Assembly: GCF_021991835.1 (NCBI RefSeq)
Contig: NZ_JAHDAU010000006.1
Span: 186,001 to 250,000 of the forward strand
Length of the DNA stretch: 64,000 nucleotides
DNA from: Polaribacter sargassicola
GTDB lineage: Bacteria; Bacteroidota; Bacteroidia; Flavobacteriales; Flavobacteriaceae
Direction of reading: 5' to 3'
This document shows positions 1 through 8,825 of this stretch, in pieces (positions within the stretch are counted from its first letter, which is position 1; every line of letters starts with the position of its first letter). The notes under the pieces are model-generated. The model saw nothing but the letters and a program-made list of their open reading frames with translations. It was not told where the DNA came from and made no database searches. Position numbers and translations under genes: made by a program.

Positions 1-43
1 TCTTATCGTCACTCATTATAATCTATTTTTATAATTTAATATG

Positions 44-71
44 AAAAAAACTGCTACTAGAAAATTAGTAG
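44..71 (-). terminator. Rho-independent terminator after the small membrane protein gene
   Basis: Read on the minus strand, CTACTA and TAGTAG form a 6-bp stem around a 6-nt loop. CAG and a run of seven T follow. It begins four bases after the stop codon of the small membrane protein gene, so it most likely ends that transcript. The stem is short and AT-rich, so strength is uncertain. Confidence 0.5.
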
Positions 72-74
72 ACT

Positions 75-257
75 TTAAACCCTTCCTTTTAAGGCATTAA
101 AAACCCAGGCAATACAAAAGAAACCAATACCAACTGTAGCAAAACCCCAACCTGCAACATCTTTATATCTGTAAGCTCCTAATAAAATTAAAATAACTCC
201 CATCATTAACATTAACATAGTTGCCCAACCTAAGACAGTGTTTTTGTTCATACCCAT
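75..257 (-). CDS. Small two-helix membrane protein (CAL67264-like family)
   Basis: The 60-residue protein has two hydrophobic segments, roughly residues 8-27 and 35-55, separated by the polar turn YRYKDVAGWG, and ends in a basic tail (ALKGRV). From memory this matches a short membrane protein family conserved across Flavobacteriia and named CAL67264; its function is unknown. The first ATG is used here, but a second ATG two codons in (position 251) gives the start MNKNTVLGW usual for this family and is equally likely. A terminator lies directly downstream. It is separated from the upstream pseudogene by about 95 bases and is probably transcribed alone. Confidence 0.7.
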   Translation of the reverse strand: MGMNKNTVLGWATMLMLMMGVILILLGAYRYKDVAGWGFATVGIGFFCIAWVFNALKGRV

Positions 258-352
258 ATTTCTTAATTAATTATTCAGACGCAAATATCGTTAATTATTT
301 TTTTTATCAAACCATCAAATCTTTAATTTATTAATCAGTTCTAAATAACTGT

Positions 353-907
353 TTAATTTCTTATCACTTTTGTCTGCTGCTCATAACGTAAAACTCTTTT
401 TACTGCAATTTTTGGTTGATTTTCTTCCTTTAAATAATTTTGATATTTCATCCATTTTTTGAACTCTTTTTCAGATAAGAAAGTATTAAAATTATCATTT
501 AATTCTTTTTCTAAAATATCAACTTCATTTTTAATTGGTTCTATAAAAACATTTACTTTTTTTAAAACTCCAACTTTAACTTTATTGTCTTTTATTGTAG
601 CTGTAGATTTAATAATAACATCAATATCAGAAAGTTCTTTAGCATTAGAATTAGATAATTCTTCAATACTTTTATTATACTCTTTTATTCCGCTAATTAT
701 TAAAGACTTTTTATCCTCATCTTTCGCTTTTATTTTTTTTATTACTTTCTCTTATTCATAATAAAAAATACCAGCCATAGAGCTCGCATTAGCATGAAGA
801 ACAACCTGACCTACTTCTTTTTGTGGCAAGCTTTTTATATCACTATAATTCTGAGAACTTGTAGAAATTGAATATAAAATTGTTAATGTAAAAATTATTT
901 TTTTCAT
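353..907 (-). pseudogene. Nonsense-disrupted paralog of the secreted protein at 1985-2554
   Basis: Starting from an ATG at 907, the minus strand encodes a signal peptide (MKKIIFTLTILYSISTSSQ) and then reads through a single in-frame TAA at 754-752 (codon 52). After the TAA the same frame stays open to a natural stop at 355-353, for 184 codons in total. Both halves align with the intact paralog: ASSMAGIFYY against ASDVAGIIYY before the stop, then VIKKIKAKDEDKK against VIKKLKIKEEDKK and LSEKEFKKWMKYQ against LSEKQLKKWLKYQ after it. No frameshift is needed. The stop replaces what is Glu in the paralog, a one-base change. It could also be a sequencing error or a strain-specific mutation. Confidence 0.8.
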
Positions 908-937
908 AACTTTTTTTCTTTATGAAAGGTGATTTTA

Positions 938-1930
938 TTAATTTCTAGCAATTTTACGCAATGCAACCCATTGTTTCATTTTTTCTCTAGAATCGCAAGC
1001 CGGATAACCAAGTACTGTTTTACCAGCTGCAACATCTGCTATAACGCCAGAACCTGCACCTACCTTAGCACCAGAATTAATTGTAACATGATCTTTAATA
1101 GAAGCACTTCCGCCTATTATAACTCCGTCTCCTAAAGTAACAGAGCCTGCTAAACCACTACTTCCGGCCATTATACAACATTTTCCTAATACACAATTAT
1201 GACCAATTTGTACTAAATTATCAATCTTACAACCATCTCCTAAAATAGTAGAACTAAATTTACCTCTATCAACACAAGAATTTGCACCAATCTCTACAGC
1301 ATTTCCTATAACAACATTACCAATATGTATAATTTTAACCAAACCTCTACCATCGTCACTTGGTCTGTAACCAAAACCATCTGCACCAATACTAACGTTG
1401 TTATGAAAAATACAATAACTACCTATTACACTTCTTTCTCTTATAACTGTACCAGACCAAATTGTAGTATTATTACCGATAACAGTATCGTCAAAAATAG
1501 ATACATTAGAATATATGGTTACATTATCTGCTAAAACTACATTTTTGCCAAGATATGTGTTAGCTCCAATTTTACAACCTTTGCCTAACTTTACTGTTTT
1601 ATCTATAACAGCAGTTGGATGAACATCTGTTTCAAAATAAGGAGATTCAGGCTCAAAAGCTTCTAAAAGAATAGCCATTGCCAAATCTGGGTTTTTAACT
1701 TTTATAAAAGCTTTTCCTTCTTCTGGTAAAATTTTTATTGATTCAAATACAATTGCTGCACTTGCATTTGATTTTTGCCATAAACGTGTATATTTAGAAT
1801 TGCCTATAAAAGTTATTTGCCCTTTATCAGCTTTTTCTATTTGTTCTGGAGCAAATATTTTTTCTGTACAAGTACCAATAAGCTCGCCATTTACTAAAGA
1901 AGATATTTCTTCAACAGAGAAGGATTTCAT
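938..1930 (-). CDS. lpxD: UDP-3-O-acylglucosamine N-acyltransferase (LpxD)
   Basis: LpxD adds the second hydroxy-acyl chain, from acyl-ACP, to UDP-3-O-acyl-glucosamine in lipid A synthesis at the cytoplasmic side. The 330 residues match the usual family length. Residues 1-100 form the uridine-binding N-terminal domain (SVEEIS...ITFIGNSKY). Residues 105-310 form a left-handed beta helix made of hexapeptide repeats such as IGANTYLGKN and VTIYSNVS. The catalytic histidine is His244 in IGHNCVLG. The lipid A genes usually sit elsewhere, and here lpxD lies alone between two paralogous secreted-protein genes. Bacteroidota often carry a second lpxD-like gene next to lpxC-fabZ, so this could be the additional copy. 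Confidence 0.88.
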   Translation of the reverse strand: MKSFSVEEISSLVNGELIGTCTEKIFAPEQIEKADKGQITFIGNSKYTRLWQKSNASAAIVFESIKILPEEGKAFIKVKNPDLAMAILLEAFEPESPYFETDVHPTAVIDKTVKLGKGCKIGANTYLGKNVVLADNVTIYSNVSIFDDTVIGNNTTIWSGTVIRERSVIGSYCIFHNNVSIGADGFGYRPSDDGRGLVKIIHIGNVVIGNAVEIGANSCVDRGKFSSTILGDGCKIDNLVQIGHNCVLGKCCIMAGSSGLAGSVTLGDGVIIGGSASIKDHVTINSGAKVGAGSGVIADVAAGKTVLGYPACDSREKMKQWVALRKIARN

Positions 1931-1984
1931 AGTTTTTATTTATTTTTTGCTAAATGTAGTCTTTTAATATTGATTTTAAACATT

Positions 1985-2554
1985 TTACTGTCTTCTACCT
2001 CCATTACCTCTACCAGATCTAGCTCCTTCTTCATTATTTTGAGAAATTCTTGGCTGTAAACTACTTTTCTTATTACTCTGATATTTTAACCATTTTTTCA
2101 ATTGCTTTTCTGATAAAATGCTTTCTATATTTTTATTTAATTCTTCTTCATGTAAACTAACTTCTTCTCTAACAGGTTTAATTATCTCTTCAACTTTTTT
2201 TCTCATTTTCATTGCTGTTTCTCTATTACCAGAACTCATTGCAGCCTTTACAACAACATTTAATTCTGTAAATGTTTCTGAATTTAAAAATGAAATTTCT
2301 TTAATTTTTGAATTATAGTTTTGAAGTTCTTTACTCATTAAAAGCTTTTTATCCTCTTCTTTTATTTTTAGTTTTTTTATAACCTCTTTTTCATTATAAT
2401 AAATAATACCTGCAACATCACTTGCTTTAAATTCTCTAACTTCTCTGTTAGTACCTTGTAGATTCTGTCCAGATCCTCCTCTTCCTCCTCCTGGAGGTTG
2501 TGCATAAAATTGAACACTTACTAACAACATTGCAATAAATAACATGTTTTTCAT
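1985..2554 (-). CDS. Secreted protein of unknown function, intact paralog
   Basis: This 189-residue protein begins with a signal peptide (MKNMLFIAMLLVSVQFYAQ). A Gly/Pro-rich linker (PPGGGRGGSG) and a largely helical, charged body at about residues 40-160 follow, and it ends in a Gly/Arg-rich tail (GARSGRGNGGRRQ). The motif LSEKQLKKWLKYQ and the heptad-like helices recall small periplasmic LTxxQ (Spy/CpxP-type) proteins, but I cannot confirm this. A disrupted paralog lies on the other side of lpxD at 353-907. I do not recognise the family; a periplasmic or surface location is inferred from the signal peptide. Confidence 0.75.
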   Translation of the reverse strand: MKNMLFIAMLLVSVQFYAQPPGGGRGGSGQNLQGTNREVREFKASDVAGIIYYNEKEVIKKLKIKEEDKKLLMSKELQNYNSKIKEISFLNSETFTELNVVVKAAMSSGNRETAMKMRKKVEEIIKPVREEVSLHEEELNKNIESILSEKQLKKWLKYQSNKKSSLQPRISQNNEEGARSGRGNGGRRQ

Positions 2555-2627
2555 AAATAATATTTAATAAATTTTATAATTTAGATGCAAATATTAAAAA
2601 AAACTTGTTTTTTAATGTTTTTACTTA

Positions 2628-4703
<2,076 letters not shown>

Positions 4704-4717
4704 TTATTTTTTTAAAC

Positions 4718-4749
4718 AAAAAAAGCCAAAGAAATATATTCTTTGGCTT
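4718..4749 (-). terminator. Rho-independent terminator ending the pirin operon
   Basis: On the minus strand, AAGCCAAAGAA pairs with TTCTTTGGCTT across a short loop, and a run of seven T follows. It lies 19 bases after the stop codon of the pirin gene at 4768 and separates the operon from fadH. Confidence 0.8.
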
Positions 4750-4767
4750 AAAATAATATAGTAATTT

Positions 4768-5475
4768 TTAATTCATTGGCACATCAATTACTAACAACTT
4801 ACTAGCTTTTGATGCTTTAAGCATTACTTTATCAGCATTTTCTATACCAATTGCATCTCTACTTTGTAGCTTTTCATCAGCAATTTCTACTTCACCATCA
4901 ATTAAGAAAAAATAAGCTCCGTTTTTAGGATCATACTCTGTATAATAATTCTCTTCCATATCTATTAAATAAATATATGCTTGCTGATTTATTGGCAAAG
5001 AACCTTTAATTTGCTTGTCTTTTGGTGATACTAAAATCTGAAACCTGTTTTTACGCTCTGTAATATCAAAATGTTTTTGATTGTAATAAGGTTCAACTTC
5101 TTGATGTTCTGGAATTATCCAAAGTTGTAAAAAATTAACCTCATCAGTTTTACTATCGTTAAATTCTGAATGGGTTAAACCACTACCAGCACTCATTACT
5201 TGTACTTCTCCTACTTCTATAGAACGTTGATTACCCATACTATCTTTGTGAGAAAGTGCACCAGAAATTGGAATAGATATAATTTCCATATTTCTATGAG
5301 GATGTGTACCAAAACCCATTTTAGGCTGAACTACATCATCATTCAAAACACGTAACATTCCAAAATTCATTCTTTCTAGATTTTGATAATTGGCAAAACT
5401 AAAAGTGTGATACGATTTTAACCAACCATGGTTTGCATATCCTCTTGAATTGGCTTCGTGAATTGTTTTTTTCAT
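4768..5475 (-). CDS. Pirin family protein (YhhW-like)
   Basis: This is a 235-residue two-cupin pirin. Family members bind a metal through three histidines and a glutamate in the N-terminal cupin, and some show quercetin 2,3-dioxygenase activity. The metal site is visible in GFGTHPHRNMEII and in SGLTHSEFN, and the N-terminal signature is SYHTFSFANYQN. It is the last gene of the stress operon, 74 bases after the second pirin gene, and is followed by a strong terminator. The physiological substrate is unknown. The operon context suggests a role in detoxifying aromatic or quinone-like electrophiles, which is inference. Confidence 0.87.
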   Translation of the reverse strand: MKKTIHEANSRGYANHGWLKSYHTFSFANYQNLERMNFGMLRVLNDDVVQPKMGFGTHPHRNMEIISIPISGALSHKDSMGNQRSIEVGEVQVMSAGSGLTHSEFNDSKTDEVNFLQLWIIPEHQEVEPYYNQKHFDITERKNRFQILVSPKDKQIKGSLPINQQAYIYLIDMEENYYTEYDPKNGAYFFLIDGEVEIADEKLQSRDAIGIENADKVMLKASKASKLLVIDVPMN

Positions 5476-5549
5476 TATTTTTAAAATTATTTTGTTGGTT
5501 TAGGTTGATGATTATATTTTAGTAACCTACTAAAATTTTACTAATCTAA

Positions 5550-6419
5550 TTAATACAAATACCCCATTTTACCTGCTTGATAATCTCTCATAGCTTCTAA
5601 AATTTCTGTTTGAGAGTTCATTACATAAGGGCCATATTGTGCAATTTTTTCTTCAATAGGTATTCCAGATAAAATTAAAACAGTACTTAACTTAGTTGCT
5701 TTTAATAAAAATGTAGTTCCGTCTTGATTAAAGGTAATCATTTGTATTTTTCCTTTTGATACAATAGTGTCATTATTTACCAAAACCTCTCCATCTAATA
5801 AATAAACTAAAGATTTATGGTTTTGCGGAATTTCTATTTCTATTTCTCCTTCTTCATCAATATTTGCAGTAAAAACATTTACTTCTGTTTGGGTTTTTAT
5901 CAAACCTAATACATCTTTTTGTTGACCAGCAATAATATTTAATTGTACTTTTTTATCTTCAGAAAAAACCTTTGGAATTCTATTTTCTTCTAAATGCTGA
6001 TAATTTGGAGCTATCATTTTATCTTTTTTAGGCAAATTCAACCATAATTGAATCCCTTCTAATTCACCTCCTTTTTTTACAAACTCATTGGTTGGCCCTT
6101 CTGCATGAATAATACCTCGTCCGGCAGTTGTCCATTGTACATCACCAGCTTTTACAACCATTTCATTACCCAAAGAGTCTCTATGCAACTGTTCTCCTTT
6201 AAAAAGTAAAGTTATAGGTTCAAAACCTCTGTGTGGATGTGGTCCTAAATCAAAAGAGTTATTAAATTCTGAAATTGCATAAGGACCATAATGATGTAGT
6301 AACAAAAAAGGATCTACATTTTCTATTCCGTTTGTTGGTAATGGTTGACGCAATTTAATTGGCCCCATATTTACTAACGGACTTGCTACTTTATGTTCTA
6401 TTGATTTTAATGTCTTCAT
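5550..6419 (-). CDS. Pirin family protein, longer paralog
   Basis: This 289-residue pirin has both cupin halves. The metal-binding motifs are DLGPHPHRGFEP, LHRDSLGN and GIIHAEGP. The C-terminal part (about residues 170-289) carries the extra pirin C-terminal cupin and ends YQAGKMGYLY, typical of the longer pirins. It is transcribed with the MarR gene upstream (41 bases apart) and the shorter pirin downstream. The low similarity between the two pirins suggests they are different subfamilies and not a recent duplication. The enzymatic role is unproven. Confidence 0.87.
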   Translation of the reverse strand: MKTLKSIEHKVASPLVNMGPIKLRQPLPTNGIENVDPFLLLHHYGPYAISEFNNSFDLGPHPHRGFEPITLLFKGEQLHRDSLGNEMVVKAGDVQWTTAGRGIIHAEGPTNEFVKKGGELEGIQLWLNLPKKDKMIAPNYQHLEENRIPKVFSEDKKVQLNIIAGQQKDVLGLIKTQTEVNVFTANIDEEGEIEIEIPQNHKSLVYLLDGEVLVNNDTIVSKGKIQMITFNQDGTTFLLKATKLSTVLILSGIPIEEKIAQYGPYVMNSQTEILEAMRDYQAGKMGYLY

Positions 6420-6460
6420 AATTTTAATAAATTCTTTTGCGCAATAAATACAGCTAATTT

Positions 6461-6898
6461 TTACCTTAACTTGTCTAGTAAATCACTTAAAACAATAGCT
6501 TCTTCTTCAGATATTTTTTCTAGAAAAGGTGTTTTTTGAACTTCATCAATCTCTGATAATAAAGTTAAACCTTGAGAAGTAATTTTAACATATACAACTC
6601 TTCTATCATGTTCGCATCGCTCTCTTTCAATCAAATTTTTATCACACAACTTGTCCATTAAACGTGTTGCATTTGGTGCTCTTTCTATCATTCTATCTTT
6701 TACAATTTGCACCTTAATTTTATCTTTTGCACCACGTAAAATTCTTAGAATATTAAACTGTTGCGGCGATATTCCGTAAGGTTTAAAAAATTCTGTTTCT
6801 TTACTACTTAACCAATTTGCGGTATATTTTATATTGATTAAAGCTTTTACTTTGTTGCTAATAAACTTAGAGTTAATATCTTTAGAAATATCTCCCAT
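6461..6898 (-). CDS. MarR family transcriptional regulator
   Basis: This 145-residue winged-helix regulator shows the MarR pattern. An N-terminal dimerisation helix is followed by SPQQFNILRILRGAKDK, the recognition helix region APNATRLMDKLCDKNLIERE, and the wing sequence CEHDRRVVYVKITSQG with its conserved DRR. MarR proteins usually repress nearby detoxification genes and release DNA when they bind phenolic or oxidising ligands. It is embedded in the operon, two bases from the glutaredoxin-like gene, so it probably controls its own operon from the promoter ahead of the DoxX or the FMN reductase gene. Confidence 0.87.
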   Translation of the reverse strand: MGDISKDINSKFISNKVKALINIKYTANWLSSKETEFFKPYGISPQQFNILRILRGAKDKIKVQIVKDRMIERAPNATRLMDKLCDKNLIERERCEHDRRVVYVKITSQGLTLLSEIDEVQKTPFLEKISEEEAIVLSDLLDKLR

Positions 6899-6900
6899 AA

Positions 6901-7149
6901 CTATGCTCTTAACTTAATATCTTGCATTATTTTATTAAATTCTTCTGTTGTAGGTGTTAAATACACTTGATCATCTACAAATAAAGTTGGATATTTTGCA
7001 ACACCATCATACAGTTCTTTACTGTGTTCTCTTGCTGCTACATCTTTAGAAATATCTTTATAAACATAAGGCACATCTGTTGAGTTTAAAAAATTTTTAA
7101 ATGCAACTGTATATGCATGCCCCGCTCTTCCATATAAAATTATTTTCAT
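6901..7149 (-). CDS. Glutaredoxin-fold protein without cysteines
   Basis: The 82 residues follow the glutaredoxin fold: beta strand MKIILYGR, a first helix AYTVAFKNFL, VPYVYKDISKD, and the cis-proline loop KYPTLFVDDQVY. The position of the CxxC active site reads GRAGHAYT, and the protein has no cysteine at all. It therefore cannot perform the normal thiol-disulfide reaction. It may bind a partner or ligand, or act with the neighbouring FMN reductase and MarR regulator. It sits three bases from the FMN reductase gene in a tightly packed operon. I recall similar flavobacterial proteins but no function. Confidence 0.7.
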   Translation of the reverse strand: MKIILYGRAGHAYTVAFKNFLNSTDVPYVYKDISKDVAAREHSKELYDGVAKYPTLFVDDQVYLTPTTEEFNKIMQDIKLRA

Positions 7150-7152
7150 TTT

Positions 7153-7686
7153 TTATTGATTTACTAAAGCTTCAAACTTGTTTACTTGTACTTTTAATAA
7201 ATCTAATAATTGTTGATCTACAATTTTGCCTTCTTTAAAATTATCATAGAAACTAGGTAACGAATAAGTTAATAATTCTTTGGCTCCTTGTCTTGTAAAA
7301 CGTTGTTCTCCTGCTGCTAAAACAAATTGCCCACCCATTTCTCCTGGTGATGTTGCCATTAATAATAAAGGTTTATCTCTAAAAACTTTTACTTCTAATA
7401 TAGAAGCCCAATCAAAAATATTTTTAAAAGCTGCTGTATACGTTCCGTTATGTTCTGCTAAAGACAATATAAAACCATCGTAATTATCTAATAGAGCAGA
7501 AAATTTTTTGGCATCTTCTGGAAAACCTTTTTTACCTTCATCTTCACTATAAATAGGTAGATTAAAATCTCTTAAATCAATCACATCAAAAGACGTGTTT
7601 TCTAAATTTTCTGCAGCAAATGTTGCTAATTTTTTGTTTATTGATGTAGAACTTGTACTTCCTGCAAAGGCTAATATTTTTTTCAT
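7153..7686 (-). CDS. NAD(P)H-dependent FMN reductase family protein
   Basis: The 177-residue flavodoxin-like protein shows the FMN-phosphate loop AFAGSTSSTSINKKLA, the LRDFNLPIYSED segment, the LAEHNGTYTAAFKNIFDW motif, and LLMATSPGEMGGQ. These are the signature loops of the NADPH-dependent FMN reductase / quinone reductase family (ChrR, YieF and Azr types). Members transfer two electrons from NAD(P)H to quinones, chromate or azo dyes. In this operon with OsmC, pirins and MarR, a role in quinone or electrophile detoxification is likely by inference. Confidence 0.85.
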   Translation of the reverse strand: MKKILAFAGSTSSTSINKKLATFAAENLENTSFDVIDLRDFNLPIYSEDEGKKGFPEDAKKFSALLDNYDGFILSLAEHNGTYTAAFKNIFDWASILEVKVFRDKPLLLMATSPGEMGGQFVLAAGEQRFTRQGAKELLTYSLPSFYDNFKEGKIVDQQLLDLLKVQVNKFEALVNQ

Positions 7687-7798
7687 TTCTTTACTTTTTA
7701 ATTTGTTTTGTTTAAAATTTTCTTTTTCATAAAAATTAATCTATCTGACGATTTTTAATTTATATCTGAAAAATTTAATCTTAAAACTTTTTAAAAAA

Positions 7799-8206
7799 TT
7801 ATTTTATACTACTTATTATTTCGGTTTCTCCTTTTACCATTTTTGCTACCGGGCATTTACCTGCAATAACTAATAATCTTTTTCTTTGATCTTCTGATAT
7901 TTCTTTTTCAAAAGAAATTTCTTCTTCTAACCGTTTTTTTAATCCTTCTGATGTTTGTTTTTGTTTCTGATAAAGGTTTACAGTTATTTTACCAACATCC
8001 CAACCTTTTCTTTCTGCATACATTCTTAACGTCATAGAAACACAACCCCCTACTGCAGTTAACAAATATTCTACAGGTGTTGGTCCGTTATTATCACCTC
8101 CTGCAGCAACAGGCTCATCTAATGTTAAAAAATGATCTCTTGCTTGTGCCTCTGCTAAATAGTTTTTATTTGTTAAAACTACAGATACTTTTTTAGCGTT
8201 GCTCAT
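7799..8206 (-). CDS. OsmC family peroxiredoxin-like protein
   Basis: The 135-residue protein has the OsmC/YhfA fold with its two redox cysteines in the expected places: Cys55 in LLTAVGGCVSMTLRM and Cys118 in VIAGKCPVAKMV. OsmC proteins reduce organic hydroperoxides using these cysteines. The start overlaps the end of the DoxX gene by 14 bases, which supports translational coupling. A 112-base gap separates it from the FMN reductase, so a second promoter there is possible. Confidence 0.88.
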   Translation of the reverse strand: MSNAKKVSVVLTNKNYLAEAQARDHFLTLDEPVAAGGDNNGPTPVEYLLTAVGGCVSMTLRMYAERKGWDVGKITVNLYQKQKQTSEGLKKRLEEEISFEKEISEDQRKRLLVIAGKCPVAKMVKGETEIISSIK

Positions 8207-8558
8207 TTATAATTTTTTTATGTGTAAAATAAGATACTAATAACAAAACAATTGCTACTAATGCAGATAAATGTCCTCCATCTTTTACCATAAAGTGTGC
8301 TGCAAAAGCCAAAACAAAATCAAAGAAAAAACCTGCGTATGCCCATTCTTTTAAAGATTTACTTTTTATAAACCAAATTGCAATTAATCCTAGAATTTTA
8401 GCTATCGCTAACGGATAAATTATGTAGGTTGGATAGCCTAAGTCTATAAAAAAACCAGAAACCATTTCATTGTTAAAAAGATACATACCTGCAGAAAAAA
8501 GCATGATTATAGATAATAGCCCCGTAGATAAGTAATAAATTATTTTAGTAGTTTTCAT
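8193..8558 (-). CDS. DoxX family membrane protein
   Basis: The 121 residues contain four hydrophobic helices at about 6-26, 42-62, 72-90 and 95-113, with the DoxX-type sequence SAGMYLFNNEMVSGFFIDLGYP between the first and second. DoxX-like proteins are found with redox and oxidative-stress genes; some form membrane complexes with superoxide dismutase or thiol-redox proteins. It is the first gene of the seven-gene stress operon. A recognisable promoter with direct repeats lies upstream. Confidence 0.82.
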   Translation of the reverse strand: MKTTKIIYYLSTGLLSIIMLFSAGMYLFNNEMVSGFFIDLGYPTYIIYPLAIAKILGLIAIWFIKSKSLKEWAYAGFFFDFVLAFAAHFMVKDGGHLSALVAIVLLLVSYFTHKKIINEQR

Positions 8559-8579
8559 ATTATGATTTTAAATTCTTTA

Positions 8580-8630
8580 CAAAATTACAAATAAATATTT
8601 TATTTACCAAGGAAAATAAATCCAAGGAAA
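8580..8630 (-). promoter_or_regulatory. Promoter of the DoxX-OsmC operon with paired direct repeats
   Basis: Read on the minus strand, TAATTTTG (8587-8580) matches the TAnnTTTG -7 consensus. Nineteen bases upstream is a TTGG that lies within one of two copies of TTTCCTTGG (8615-8607 and 8630-8622). The copies are 15 bases apart centre to centre, so they overlap and abut the -33 element. This arrangement suits a regulator binding site. Which protein binds is unknown; the MarR protein of the operon usually prefers inverted repeats. Confidence 0.5.
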
Positions 8631-8670
8631 TAATTAACTCGATTTAATGCAATAAATTAATTGATAGGTT

Positions 8671-8821
8671 TAGCCCTGATTGAATGGCATGTTTGAGCTC
8701 TTTTTTTTGCTAAAATTTACTAGACATATATTTCAATAATGTATCTACATTAATAAAATATAAATAGTTAAGATTAATTACACATAAAAAAAGCGAGTAA
8801 TAAAAGCAGGAAATAGCTTCT
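8671..8821 (+). ncRNA. Structured flavobacterial intergenic element
   Basis: The segment begins TAGCCCTGATTGAATGGCAT and ends GCAGGAAATAGCTTCT. AGC-CCTG (8672-8678) can pair with CAGG (8807-8810) and GCT (8816-8818), leaving AAATA bulged and closing a domain of about 147 nt. I recall the pair of boxes AGCCCTGAT and GCAGGAAATAGCT in many flavobacterial intergenic regions, so this looks like a member of a widespread structured family. I cannot name it with certainty; a 6S-type RNA is one possibility. The strand is inferred from the orientation of the boxes. Confidence 0.45.
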
Positions 8822-8825
8822 AAAG

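Noticed and set aside
459..761. A plus-strand open frame of 100 codons
   Set aside because: It lies opposite the disrupted secreted-protein paralog; its hydrophobic sequence is the reverse-strand image of Lys/Glu-rich helices. No start signal or family match.
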